From Rodentolepis nana (taxonomy: Eukaryota; Platyhelminthes; Cestoda; Cyclophyllidea; Hymenolepididae): 15,332 nucleotides of DNA. The notes under the pieces are model-generated. The model did no database searches. It was not told the DNA's origin and saw only the letters and a program-made list of their open reading frames with translations. This document shows positions 1 to 10,349 of the stretch, piece by piece; within the stretch, counting starts at the first letter, position 1, and each line of letters opens with the position of its first letter. Location: positions 1 to 15,332 of the forward strand of contig UZAE01014301.1 in the NCBI GenBank assembly GCA_900617975.1. The letters run 5' to 3'. Position numbers and translations under genes: made by a program.

Positions 1-304
1 GATAGACTTACCTCCACGTGGTGCACCCTGGACAATGTATTCTCAAACGGCAAAAAAGTCCATTAACCAGCAGTTGACTTCTCACTTCAAACCCCACTGT
101 ATGTCAAATTCGACTACTTCCACAGTACTCACCTCACCTTTTTTCCACCTTTGTATCTGTCTCTTTTACATCTTTGAAACACTCTTCTATCCCCTTCTCG
201 ACTTTTTTCACTCTAATGTTCCTCCTCCCCTCTGTGAAGCTTGAAGTCAATTAAAGAGCTAATGATAACTATCAAAACGCATCCACTTGATGTAAATAAA
301 TAAA
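1..304 (+). mobile_element. SINE-like retroposon, copy A (5' end cut by window edge)
   Basis: This is one of six related copies in the window. It begins inside the element head (GATAGACTTACCTCCACGTG), which matches the copy at 10048-10334 from its eleventh base. It runs through the pyrimidine-rich body and ends in a TAAATAAATA tail near 304. The usual CGCCTGCCATTTGATATAAATA end is altered here to CGCATCCACTTGATGTAAATA. An open frame at 35-244 lies inside the element. It is explained by the pyrimidine-rich sense strand, which rarely forms stop codons, and I do not call it a gene. No target-site duplication can be tested because the left flank is outside the window. The element identity is seen directly from the other copies. 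The SINE class is inferred from the size, the tail and the duplications around sister copies. Confidence 0.8.
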
Positions 305-629
305 ATTTCGGATTTTATTAGGTAATCGAGCTAAACATACCCTATTGAGCATGTTGTCTGGACCTTCGTTACAGAAATGTTGCCGTGTGTTGGATATTTC
401 ACGACATTCATTATATTTACCTTATCAAGTTCCTCTGAAAAGACGTAACGCCATTTCCGGAAGAGAGCAATATTCCAGATAAAAGTCCTTTTCTGATTAA
501 CTATACTAACATAATCATGACTATCAACGAAATCTCAACTAGTTCATCTCTTGTTAAAACTTGCAATGCGCGTATATTCAAAAACTTTATATAACGTCAT
601 ACGATTCAGACAAAATGTAGTTGTTAGAA

Positions 630-630
<1 letters not shown>

Positions 631-668
<38 letters not shown>
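631..668. repeat. (TA)n microsatellite
   Basis: About 19 uninterrupted TA units lie between a probable target-site duplication and the tail of retroposon copy B. This suggests growth from the AT-rich tail. Confidence 0.95.
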
Positions 669-669
<1 letters not shown>

Positions 670-977
670 TTATTTTATTTCAAATGGCAGGCGTTTTGAT
701 AGTTATCGTTAGGCCTTTAGTTAACTTCAGGCTTCACAGAGTGGAAGGAACATCAAAGTGAAAAACTCGAGTTGGTTGGGGGGAACAGAAGAATGTTTCA
801 AAGATATAGAAGATGCAGACACAAAGGTAAAAAGGTGATGTGTGTACGGTGGAAGTGGTAGAATATGAACATACAGTGAGGTGATGGTAGTTTGAAGTCA
901 GAAGTCAACTGCCGGATTATAGACATCTTTGGTGTATGAGTATATGTTGCCCAGGGTGCACTACGTGGAGGTATGTA
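669..977 (-). mobile_element. SINE-like retroposon, copy B
   Basis: This copy lies in reverse orientation. The tail end (CAAATGGCAGGCGTTTTGAT) is on the left and the head (TGCACTACGTGGAGGTATGT) is on the right. It belongs to the long-head type that carries the CCTCCACGTGG block, but stops before the GGGGTGCG start. A probable imperfect target-site duplication is TTAGAAGAATATA at 624-636 against TTAGAATAATATA at 978-990. If it is real, the (TA)n tract at 637-668 lies inside the insertion, directly after the element tail. The sense-strand frame that is open in copies A, C, D and E is broken here by an extra base in the middle of the element, as expected for neutral sequence. The 5' end was probably lost by incomplete reverse transcription, which is inference. 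Confidence 0.8.
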
Positions 978-3965
978 TTAGAATAATATAATTTGGAGCA
1001 AATAGAGAAAGAATTAGATGAGTTTGACTACAAGAATAGGCACTGCCGTTTTTTGCTCTCTAAAAGTACTTACATTAAAATTTACAGTCAACGCCGTGAA
1101 AGACGCCCTGGTAGGTAGCTGCTTTTAAACAACCCTTTGTCTATCATAAGACAGAGACCGAACATTCATTTTTTATTGAAAAAGGAGAGCAAAATCTTGA
1201 TGCACATTCACCAAGTCATTTCAGAAGTAGGAAAACTGAGATTTGCACTTTTACACCTCGTTACCTGTGTTTCCTGTTCTATTTCAAATACCAAATGAAG
1301 TTTATTCTTTGGGATTGCTCAGGGAGAAATTTCTCGCCACTTCTTTCACTTCCCTCCTCGTTTCTCAAGGCTTATCTAAGTATTTTGGTTTTGAGAAAGA
1401 CTGTTGTATTAGGCTAGTCTCTGGGACGTTTATTAGTGCTGTGAGAAGATATTTACCCTAACTTGGCTAAACTCATAAACACTCAGGCCCTGATTTTAAT
1501 ACACAATTGTATGACTGTCAAGGTGTAAATGGTAGCATGCAAGTTATGAAAAATTTTTTTAATTTATCAATATTGATAGATATAGCTATTTCCTTCCATT
1601 TTATGGTGAAAATTAGGCTTAATAATGAAAATCTCTATAAAAGCTAATGAATAATCTTCTATGTTGCGAAATTATTTCGAGACAACCGAATATCGTTCAA
1701 AGTGCACAAAAATAGGTAAACTGATATTTCATTGGGATATTTTTGTCGGTATTTTTGGCATTATTAGTTCTATTTATATTAAATTTTCTCCGTTTATACT
1801 AAATGTCTCCTTGTGTCCTCCCACGCAAGAGCATTCTTTTAATCTGAAGAAGAAGAGGGATCAAATGACCTACAGATGGTTTATTGTTCTCTAAGTTGGT
1901 GGTCCCGCCATTATTCGCCAGTCAGTCAAAGATACGAAGAACAGAAATTTGGGCTTGCAACTAATGAGGCATAGTCAGGTGAAGGCCAAAACGATGTTCA
2001 CTTGCCCCCTGTTTCACATTTCAATGTTGTAATATTGATTAACGAATTAGTGAATTGTATTTACGAAGCAGGAAAGTACAATCAGCATTCAAGGATCAAA
2101 TTTTGTAGAAAGCCTTTGGTTTTTTTGGAATTTAGTTTGTACATTTGCTCGATCCAATTTCAGTGCCTGTTACACTGTTCACGGTGCTCACACGATTTTG
2201 AGGTGATGGACACCACAAATTTTCTTTGGTATATTTACTAAATAGCTATATTATAGTTTCTACGCTTCCTAACTTATAAGGAAATGCTTTGACCTATTGA
2301 GCTTGAAAGATTGCTAGCGATTCTACCACTATTTTTTACACTCTAGGAAAACGTTTTTTGCTAGAAAGTAACGGAAATGAGAGGAAAAAATGTGGAAATC
2401 ATATTGTGTGTTGACATAATACACAGTATTTCTAATTCATGCATCTAGGACAAATTTTCATACCACAACAGCACACACTTTAATTAATCATCCATTCAGT
2501 TAATTAGTGGGAAGATTGACTTGATGGAAACGGTATAAATATATTGTATTCAATTTAAGCACTTCACTTAAACAATAATTATAGGTGAATTAACTTAGTT
2601 TGACGCGATTGTTTGGACACTCTTAAATGTGACTAATGTAGCGGAATATCACTACCTACCAGAAAAGCGCTAGTCATATTTACTGGAAAGGCGTGATTAA
2701 ACAATGGCAGCTAACATTCTGAACATCGTGGTATAAAGCCACTTATGGAGTAAGGGCTTAAATAACGCAATATTAACCAAAGCCATAATTAGAACGCAAA
2801 ATCCTGAATCTAGTCGTTAAATAAAAATGTCTGGTATGAGTGGTTGATCGCAGAAAGAGCAATTATTGGTTGCATTAAAATACAGTTTGGATAAGAGAAC
2901 GATAGAGTGAAGACGGAATGCAGAACTTGCCCGTTTCTTTAGTAAAAAGCAGAGATTTGGCAAATCTCTGGTCTGTGATTAAAATATCTCATTTGAATTG
3001 AGGAGAATCTAATGAAGTATCGATTTTTAAGCGAAAGAGGGGTGTTTGCATTAGCTCTTGGTTTTCAAAAACGAGAGTATTATTTAATTCGCAAATTTAA
3101 CTTTTATAAACTAGTTGATCATGAGCATATATTTTATTGTAAAATATAATTTCTGATGTCATAGCCTTATTTCCCACTTCTAATCTACCTCCCTCCTCAA
3201 AATGCCCGTCCGATACTTCACAACCATTCTCTGTGTCTCGCATAATTGCAATATATATTTTTGATGGTGGTATGGACTATGGTCAAAATATCTTAATTGG
3301 ATTATATTTTAAATGCTTATAGAAGCCTTTCGGTTTCATGTGCATATGGTGGGGGTTCTAAAACCCTTGATGATCATAAAGCGAAACGTTTAATGACTGC
3401 CGTATTGGCCGTCGAAATTCAGGCACATGCCCATTCTACCTACATCTTTTCAGAGCAAAAGCAAACAAGCGTTTGAGGAAGATTAAATCTAAATTCTAAC
3501 TTGAACATACGAGTTCAACTCTAAATTGTTAGTTCTCAGGCTATTTGGTGGGATTTAGTCTTGTTCCAAAATAATTTCAATTAAAATTTGCCCTACCAGC
3601 TCTTGCCTAATGGCAGTTCCAAATTAATACTTAAAAATAAATTACATTTTCACGAAAATGTAAGTGAAACTGAATTCATTCACCACCAACTCGAGAATTC
3701 AGGGCAATGTAAATTTAATAAAAATCAGAGAAGAGGTATTTTCGAGGGGAAATCTCGAAAAGTTCACTAGTAAAATAGGTACTTAAGAACAAGTGAAGTC
3801 TGAAAACACCTCTGGCTTAATAAAAACCCCTCATTTAAGTTTTGTGGTCATATGTCTCACTCAAGACTTCCTACAATTAATGCAACCTTGGCACCTATCA
3901 AATCCTCCCCCCTAAACTGATTTATTAATCCACTAAATATCCAACCCATTTATTATATTGTATAC
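978..3965. other. AT-rich stretch without recognisable gene
   Basis: Short open frames occur at 1243-1461, 1661-1894, 2002-2241 and 3588-3770. None has a recognisable domain, a repeat signature or a sensible continuation across splice-like sites, and their composition follows the surrounding AT-rich DNA. The only structure I see is the two small palindromes at 1565-1578 and 2950-2970. Intron or intergenic sequence is equally possible. Confidence 0.6.
2950..2970. repeat. Perfect 10-bp inverted repeat around one base
   Basis: CAGAGATTTG and CAAATCTCTG are exact reverse complements separated by a single G at 2960. No coding or repeat context explains it. Confidence 0.8.
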
Positions 3966-3977
3966 TTGTGTCTACTC

Positions 3978-4266
3978 GGGGTGCGCGAAAGAACTCTGGG
4001 CAGCGTCTACTCATATAGTGAAAATTCTATAAACGGGAAGTTGACTACTCACTTTAAACTACCAAGATCCCACTGTTTGTCATATTCGATCATTTCCATA
4101 GTACTCACTTTTTCTCTGCTTTTGTGTCTGTCTCATTTACATCTGTACATCACTCTTCTGTTCCCCCCCATCTCATCTCGACTGCTTATGCCTTTGATAT
4201 TCCTTCCCTCTGTGAACAAAAGGGCTAATAAAAATATCACAAAGCCTGCCATTTGATATAAATATT
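3978..4266 (+). mobile_element. SINE-like retroposon, copy C (older, short head)
   Basis: The copy starts GGGGTGCGCGAAAGAA and reaches the shared CTGGGCA block sooner than copies A, B and E, because the CCTCCACGTGGTGCA segment is missing. The body is recognisable but more diverged than in the other copies. The end reads GCCTGCCATTTGATATAAAT. A degenerate flanking duplication is possible: TTGTGTCTACTC at 3966-3977 against TCGTTCCTACTC at 4267-4278, 9 of 12 matching. The body divergence and the weak duplication both suggest an older insertion. An open frame at 3966-4256 is a by-product of the pyrimidine-rich strand and is not called as a gene. Confidence 0.75.
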
Positions 4267-5011
4267 TCGTTCCTACTCAATTAGTAGTTGACTCAATAAT
4301 TCCTTCCTAACATTTTATGAAAAATTACATAATCTCTTCAACATAGACTTTGGATTTGAAAATGGCAAGACACAAAGTGTTTAAAGAAGATCAAACCAAA
4401 GGTAGTGGAAAAGGCAGTTTTACAAAATATCGTTTCTATAAGATGATCTTGCTTGACATGGATGGAGTACAATCTCCTTTCACGGACTTGAAGATTATTA
4501 TTTTTTTATGAATTTTATGATAATTTTCAATTTTGAAGACAAGAATTCGGATAAATTTAGTGATTTTATCAAAATAGATTGAGTGAAAAATCATTTGAGA
4601 AAAAAATTATGTTATTATTCTTTGATGTTCATCTATTGTTGGAGGTAGTTAGCGTCGACTCTTTCCAGTCTCTCACAAGACATATCTAAATTTGATATCA
4701 GAAGTAACCTCCTTAATTTAAGCCCTCCACGCGATTAAAAACGTTGGAAACACTAACAATGAGCACTGTTTTCCTTTAAACAAAACCAAATTGATTAGAA
4801 ATTGAAATTTTATTCTGCTCAGTGATCTTCATTAATCAACTCCTGTTTGTTTAGAAAATGATCATAATCACTCATAATAAACAAGATAATAAAAACCAAT
4901 AGCTATTTTACTTGCCATAAAATATATAGAATGGCAGATAGATTGATTGTCAGTGTCACAAATGTTGTCATAGCAAAATTTATTATCAGCAATGCTCATA
5001 AATCTCCATAG

Positions 5012-5027
5012 ACACACACACACACAC
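5012..5027. repeat. (CA)n microsatellite
   Basis: Eight AC units stand alone in unstructured AT-rich sequence. Confidence 0.95.
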
Positions 5028-5384
5028 TCCTCAATGGATGTTACGATACATTCGAGGAATCCGGTTTAGTTTTTCTTGTACAAAAATGACAAATAAAGAA
5101 ACAGTGGGTGGGAGGGGGGAGTAGATATGGCTTTAATTTCAAGAAAGCATATATGTTAATAATAAAAATTAATTTATGGATTCTGCTCCTCGTATTTAGT
5201 ACAAAAGCTCACATAATCTTAAATAACTCACTTTCATGAGATAAAGCAGGTTATATTGTTTATTGATTTGAATCATTTTTTAGAATAATAGTATTATTAT
5301 CTACGGCAGAACACAGAAAGGTCAAAACTGATCGTTTCTAAAAGGTGCATGAAATTGGCAAATTGAAGTACAATTGGGAATAAT

Positions 5385-5411
5385 GGGGGTGGTGTGGGGT
5401 GAGGGGGGGGG
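5385..5411 (+). other. G-rich string with G-quadruplex pattern
   Basis: Runs of 5, 4 and 9 G are separated by short loops (TGGTGT, TGA), and the 9-G run can supply two tracts. This fits the G3+N1-7 quadruplex pattern. The first 15 bases are identical to 10604-10618. No gene or promoter is visible nearby. Confidence 0.7.
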
Positions 5412-8342
5412 ATAAAACATCGAAAGTCGAGGGATACAAGAATACTTAAATTATTATTTATTCAAAAGAGAACTTTAAAATCAAAAAAACAAGTTTTATG
5501 ACTCGTTAATCGGGTTACTGAGTTACTTCCTATCAGAGAAAGCAGTGCGATCTTAGATTGTTACGGTGAATTGACACACTTAGAAGCCTTGACTTATGCT
5601 CAGGAATCTCCATGACAAGATCTCCCAGTTTGGAATGGTTCCTAGAATAAGCGAAGCTAATAGGAGGCATACAGGCAGCAGATGTATAACATGGAGCTTA
5701 ATCATTAAATACTGTTCGGGTACGGTAGTACTGTTTTGATGGATTTTCAATTTACTATTGCAATAGCACCGTTTTAAAATCAAATTCCAGAAAATAGAAG
5801 TAGTAGATGCATATGGAAAGTTCTAGAATCGTGCCGGCAATGTACTTACTAAACCAAACCTCCAGTAACCATTTTGAGTAGGCCTAAGGAAAATTCAAGT
5901 TCAATTTTTTGCGAAGCACTTTAGCAGTTCTCCTAAATGATTGTATTTTCAGAAATAACATGTTGGAAGAAAAGGACTTAGACTTAAAATAAATCGATAA
6001 TCCGTGATCCATAACTGTTGAAATTCCTAGTCCATAAACATGCAAATTTATGTTTAAATAAATGCATTAAAACATAATATTATTTGATAATTTATTGCCT
6101 ACCGTAAACAAAAATGCACCTTAGACTTAATTCAACAAGTCCCACAAAATATTCAATATGAAAACTCTCATAATTGTCTCTATTTTATATATTAAATTGT
6201 GAATACTGAGATTAAGAAATCTTTCATTTATGTGTAAAAAAAGAAGTCATTGCTTTCATGGCGCCTTTAGAATTTAAAGCAGAAATTAGCTAACATAAGT
6301 CAATTAACAAATTTTATTGCTACATTACAAATAAAAGCGCTTAATTAGCCGTCTTTAACATTGATTAAAACACAAAAGAAGCTTGCCAATGTTATCTCTT
6401 CAAACGGTTTGTGCAGAAAGGAAAAAGAGGAAGAAATTAAAATTAATTTGGAAGAAAATCAGGAACAACAATGGTAACTATAGGCCAAGGCGTAATAATA
6501 TCAAAAGTAAAAAAAATACTATCCTGAAAGTATTAAGAGGTCTTAAATTTGGACAAGAAAGTGTATCTTTTAGTTCCTCTGGCGAAATTGCCTAATACGA
6601 CTGAAGATGGCATATGGCCTCCGCTTCGTCTTGGGGCTGACTAATGCGCATACAGCAGGTGGTCTTCTAATGCCCCGCCAATTTCATCAACCCCTAGTTC
6701 AAACAAAAAGCTCAGAGGCGTCTTTATTCAGGAAAAAAAGATAGTTGTATCAATAAGTTGTCTTTTAAAAATTGATTATGCGCGTCAAACTCCATCTTGG
6801 TTTCTATACAACCACTATAAATTTAGTACATTGGTACACATAAAAAAATAGCAGATTGAATGGAGGCAATAATATCCAGTTGGGAAATGATGAGAAAGCC
6901 ACTTTCTTAGGAATAAACCATATTTTCTCACTAAACACATCACAGAATGGCATTGTGCCATTTTAATGACTTCCCCTTTAATGACAATGCAACAAAACTA
7001 GATATTTCATAACCGTCCAACTGGAAAGTAGAATTATAGTTTGACAGAAATAGACAACTGAGATTTTATTCATTTATTTATTTAATTATTAAAATAATTC
7101 AATCATTTCATGTTCTTTGTTTTGTTTTTTTTCGTTGTGCTAGATCATTAATAAATAAACCAGAGAAAAGAACTACAAAAATATTTCCTTTTGCAATTAT
7201 ATCCTTGTTTATTAGCAAATAGTCGAATGGACTTGCTTTCTCTGTCAATGTCAATAATTAATAAACATATTTGTAATATTTCCATGTCAATTTGCTCTTA
7301 TCGATCAAGCTATTTGCAGTAGACGGAGTAAGCGGAGTTCATGTAAATTGTCATTAAATAAAATGATAACTTAAATTAGCATCAAACCTCGGATTTCGAA
7401 AATGCCTTTATTCAATTTGATGGTTCATCACAGAAGAATATTCATACGTCGATACCAGCAGGTGAGAATTCCTTCAAAATCACATTACAGGCAGGCATTA
7501 GGTTCAAGCGGTGAGTAGTCGAGGAAGCTGTCAACAGCAATTAGTTAAATTTTTTTATCAGAAAAATTCAATAAGATACTAATCCCAATATGTCAGGATC
7601 ACACAAGGTGCTCTGGAAAGGAAGTATGACTTAAAGTGATAAGACCGACCTTGAGAACCAAACAAACGAGGATACTGAAGATGAAAAATCGATCAATTAA
7701 CAAGGGAATGTAATATGAATTTTAAATTTTTAGGAAGTGAAGCATTTAACTCTTCAGTTAGGGATATGTTGTGACTTAAATTAAAAGAAGTAAATTATTG
7801 GTGTACTGCTTTCTCTGGCGTTTTTAGTTGATTTTTTGGGGTTAAAAGAGAGTCAGATTGTTTGTTTATAAGCGGTGGCTGTTTTGTAGCAGAAAATCAA
7901 TGACTGTTGGCTTATTCGCAAATTAACTACTACTTTAGCAGATCTTTTATTGAGTCATAAAATTCCTACTCCAATAAGGATAATTGTCTCGTGGATTTGC
8001 AAATTCTAACTCTTTCAACCTGCCGAGCTTTTATCCTCAGAAGCCTTGGGGTTTAATATAATCGTGATTACTCATTTCACATGATCACTCATAGCCCTGC
8101 TTAGCCTAAATGGCCATAGGGTGCCTTATTTTGTATTTACTAAAAATATCACCTATTTATATGGAATTCGGACTCGCGTCTTCCTTATTTGTAAAACCAT
8201 TCATTGTTTTAGGTTAATATTTCAAAATCGTTGCCTAGCGAAGAACCTTCACAAAATAGGAGTACACGCCTAACCAGCATGCCCCTTCCCTATGTGACCT
8301 ACAGAAGGAAATGGAGAAGACCCACCTGATTCGGTGTCCAGC

Positions 8343-8351
8343 CCTAAAGAC
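8343..8351. repeat. 9-bp direct repeat, left copy
   Basis: CCTAAAGAC recurs at 8414-8422 and the two copies exactly bracket the tRNA-like patch. It may be a target-site duplication, but nine bases can also recur by chance. Confidence 0.5.
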
Positions 8352-8413
8352 AACGACAGAAACCCAGAGATACTGGGAAGCCAGAAGTCAACCACTGAAC
8401 TACTGTTAACTGT
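8352..8413 (-). ncRNA. tRNA-like sequence (SINE head or tRNA pseudogene)
   Basis: On the minus strand, TAGTTCAGTGG (8392-8402) fits the Pol III A-box consensus. It is followed 37-38 nt later by GGGTTTCTGTC (8355-8365), a diverged B box. Between them CTGG-CTTC-CCAG can form a short stem where an anticodon arm would be. The D and T arms do not pair properly, so this is not a working tRNA gene. The nearest look is glycine tRNA-like, which I judge only from general resemblance. The patch is bracketed by the 9-bp direct repeat CCTAAAGAC (8343-8351 and 8414-8422). It could be the head of a diverged tRNA-derived SINE whose body continues toward 8270, or a short tRNA-fragment insertion. Confidence 0.4.
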
Positions 8414-8418
8414 CCTAA

Positions 8419-8422
<4 letters not shown>
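8414..8422. repeat. 9-bp direct repeat, right copy
   Basis: This is the second CCTAAAGAC, directly before the (TA)n tract. Confidence 0.5.
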
Positions 8423-8455
<33 letters not shown>

Positions 8456-8486
8456 TAAATATATATATACGTATATATATATATAT
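8423..8486. repeat. Compound (TA)n microsatellite
   Basis: Two TA tracts (8423-8453 and 8458-8486) are separated by GCTAA and carry one internal CG interruption. The motif TATGCTAAA appears once between the tracts and again at the right end, so a unit has probably been duplicated within the tract. Confidence 0.93.
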
Positions 8487-8957
8487 GCTAAAAAACTGCT
8501 CATATAGGGTAATTTAGAATGTGATTCATATTCGTCAAACTATAAAGTGGTCAAATAAAATGATACTTGCTTTCTTAACACCACTTTAATATTGCTATCT
8601 AAATTGAAAATCACACAGAGGAGCCTTTTTCTAATGGTTGACGTGAAGAAAGCCTCGTAACCTTTTGCCTAACACGTTTGATCTCACTTGTAATTTATTG
8701 GATCATACTGAGAGAATAAATGAAAATTATCGAACTTTAATGTGAGCTATTACCAAATTGAATAAAGCTTATAGTTTATTATTTTGGATAATAATTTTGT
8801 ATACTTACGATGGCTAAAATGGTATTTGAATAGTCTATTCAACTCTCGTAGTTTTTGGAAAATGGAATAGCCCCCCACCATCAGTGACTTTACATAATGT
8901 TTAATGCCTCTAAGTTCAGGTGTATTTCAATGCTTTCTGCCGTTTTAGATTTGGGCG
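8487..8957. other. AT-rich spacer, nothing recognised
   Basis: This is unique AT-rich sequence between the compound TA tract and the target site of copy D. It has no open frame of interest and no repeat. Confidence 0.6.
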
Positions 8958-8972
8958 GTAATTCTAAATATT
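8958..8972. repeat. Target-site duplication, left copy, of element D
   Basis: GTAATTCTAAATATT here is identical to 9284-9298. The match stops at once outside the 15 bp on both sides, which fixes the limits of the insertion. Confidence 0.9.
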
Positions 8973-9283
8973 TATATCTATTTATTTATACCAAATGGCA
9001 GGCGTTTTGATAGTTACCATTAGCTCTTTAGTTGGCTTCAAGCTTCACAGAGGGGAGAAGGAACATCAAAGTGAAAAAGTCGAGAGGGGAGGGGGAGACG
9101 GAAGAGTGTATCAAAGATGCAAAAGAGACAGACACAAAGGTAAGGAGGTAAGGTGAGGTGAGTACTGAGGAAGTAGTCGAATATGACATGTAGTGGGGTG
9201 ATGGTAGTTTGAAGTCAGAAGTCAACTGCCAGTTAATAGACTTTTTTGGCGTATGAGTATGCGTTGCCCAGGGCGCACACCCA
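8973..9283 (-). mobile_element. SINE-like retroposon, copy D, with perfect target-site duplication
   Basis: This reverse-oriented copy has its tail on the left (ATAAATAAATA-type on the minus strand) and its head on the right, at GGGTGTGCGCCCTGGGCAAC in the sense direction. It is flanked by a perfect 15-bp direct repeat, GTAATTCTAAATATT, at 8958-8972 and 9284-9298. A duplication of this length together with a simple-sequence 3' tail is the usual mark of target-primed reverse transcription by LINE machinery. The head is about 20 bp shorter than in copy E and looks 5' truncated. The open frame at 9028-9327 on the minus strand spans the element and is not supported as a gene. Confidence 0.9.
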
Positions 9284-9298
9284 GTAATTCTAAATATT
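9284..9298. repeat. Target-site duplication, right copy, of element D
   Basis: This is the second copy of GTAATTCTAAATATT and adjoins the 5' head of the minus-strand retroposon. Confidence 0.9.
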
Positions 9299-10032
9299 AA
9301 GCACTGCAAAAAGTTGGTGTATATCAAGCGTTTTTAGGTGCAATTTGGGCAATATAAGTTCTATCCGATTTAAATGAGTCAATAAAACGTTATTTCGTCA
9401 TTTTAAAAACCTGAATTATATTTAAAATATGGCAANGATTCAACACAATTCTAAAACAATACAGCACTTTAGTCACTGAGCTTAAGGTGACCATTCAGTC
9501 ACTGAAATAACAAACTGAATTTGATAGCTAAAACACAAAATTTAATTTAGTCTCAATGTAAACCTATAGACTTGGCCCATATACAGTAAACCAAATGCCT
9601 AGTTTTAGCGAATAACGCACCTTTTTTTACAAACTTCAGATAAATATTATGTCTATGGGATGGTTTTTCGGACAATACATTAACTCGACAGGGATGACTC
9701 CTCTTAGCCAACATAGGTGTCGCGACAGAAGATACCCTGGCCATACCCTAACCATTTAGAAGTTTTAACTAATGCATTTAAAGGTGTCCTTGATAAGCTC
9801 TAGACGAAAAAAATGTTATCAGGTAAATTAATTTTCAGAGGAGAATGAAATAATTGGTTATTAATTAAGTTGAAAACTACAACTTGCTTCAACTTGACCT
9901 TTGCACGAGGCGTTAGTGAATTCTATGAGGAGGAAATGTGACAAGTAGTAAAATTTAAAATTATTTTTATAATAAATCAACCTCCCACCTCTTACCTCAG
10001 CGCAGATTCAAATGGTCGTACTGTTTCAAATT
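9299..10032. other. AT-rich spacer between two head-to-head retroposons
   Basis: The heads of copies D and E face each other across this unique segment. It contains the single N at 9436 and a 63-codon frame (9553-9744, minus strand) without recognisable features. Confidence 0.6.
9436..9436. other. Single N in unique sequence
   Basis: One ambiguous base lies in ATGGCAANGATTC. Unlike the N at 10890, no repeat or duplication surrounds it, so a low-quality or heterozygous position is as likely as a join. Confidence 0.7.
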
Positions 10033-10047
10033 ATGATGAAGTATACG
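10033..10047. repeat. Target-site duplication, left copy, of element E
   Basis: ATGATGAAGTATACG here is identical to 10335-10349, directly before the GGGGTGCG head. Confidence 0.9.
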
Positions 10048-10334
10048 GGGGTGCGTGATAGACTTACCTCCACGTGGTGCACCCTGGGCAACGTATACTC
10101 ATACGGCAAAAAAGTCTATTATTCGGCAGTTGACTTCTGACTTCAAACTACCATCACCCCACTGTAAGTCATATTCCACCACTTCCACAGTACTCACCTC
10201 ACCTATTTTCTACCTTTGTGTCTGCCTCTTTTACTTCTTTGAAACACTTTGATGTTCCTCCCCTCTGTGAGGCCTGAAGTCAACTAAAGGGCTAATGATA
10301 CCAATCAAAACGCCTGCCATTTGATATAATAATA
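10048..10334 (+). mobile_element. SINE-like retroposon, copy E, full length reference copy
   Basis: This is the best-defined copy. A perfect 15-bp target-site duplication, ATGATGAAGTATACG, flanks it at 10033-10047 and 10335-10349. The element starts GGGGGTGCGTGATAGACT, continues through CCTCCACGTGGTGCACCCTG, has a C/T-rich middle and ends CGCCTGCCATTTGATATAAT plus a few tail bases. A loose Pol III A-box match (TGGTGCACCCTGG, about 10076) and a loose B-box match (CTTCAAACT, 10141-10149) lie about 65 bp apart. Neither is strong enough to prove a tRNA origin. The middle lacks the CACTCTTCTGTCC...TTTTTCA segment seen in other copies, which is a small internal deletion. An alternative reading is the 3' end of an uncharacterised LINE, but copy C starting at the same GGGGTGCG argues for a defined 5' end. 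Confidence 0.88.
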
Positions 10335-10349
10335 ATGATGAAGTATACG
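10335..10349. repeat. Target-site duplication, right copy, of element E
   Basis: This is the second copy of ATGATGAAGTATACG, directly after the TTGATATAATAATA tail. Confidence 0.9.

Larger units (their letters stand above)
4279..8270. other. AT-rich stretch without recognisable gene
   Basis: The stretch holds the (CA)n tract, the G-rich string at 5385 and an ATTT-type simple patch around 7065-7090. A moderately GC-richer patch lies at about 6590-6725. The open frame at 6383-6595 encodes a very basic Lys/Arg-rich peptide, caused by A-rich sequence rather than a known family. The frame at 5580-5783 on the minus strand shows nothing recognisable. Confidence 0.6.

Noticed and set aside
1565..1578. 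14-bp perfect palindrome TATCAATATTGATA
   Set aside because: It is short and AT-only at its centre; such palindromes are expected by chance in sequence of this composition.
6383..6595. 70-codon frame with a Lys/Arg-rich N-terminal half
   Set aside because: The basic composition follows from A-rich sequence. There is no recognisable nuclear or ribosomal protein family and no exon-like boundary.
6950..6975. Small hairpin AATGGCA-TTG-TGCCATT
   Set aside because: A 7-bp stem alone in AT-rich DNA, with no supporting context, is within chance expectation.
8270..8503. 77-codon frame with Tyr-Ile repeats on the minus strand
   Set aside because: The Tyr-Ile run is the TA microsatellite. The remaining part overlaps the tRNA-like patch and its flank.
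9028..9327. 99-codon open frame on the minus strand
   Set aside because: It lies across retroposon copy D. The frame is open because the sense strand is pyrimidine-rich, and it extends through the target-site duplication, so it is not a gene unit.
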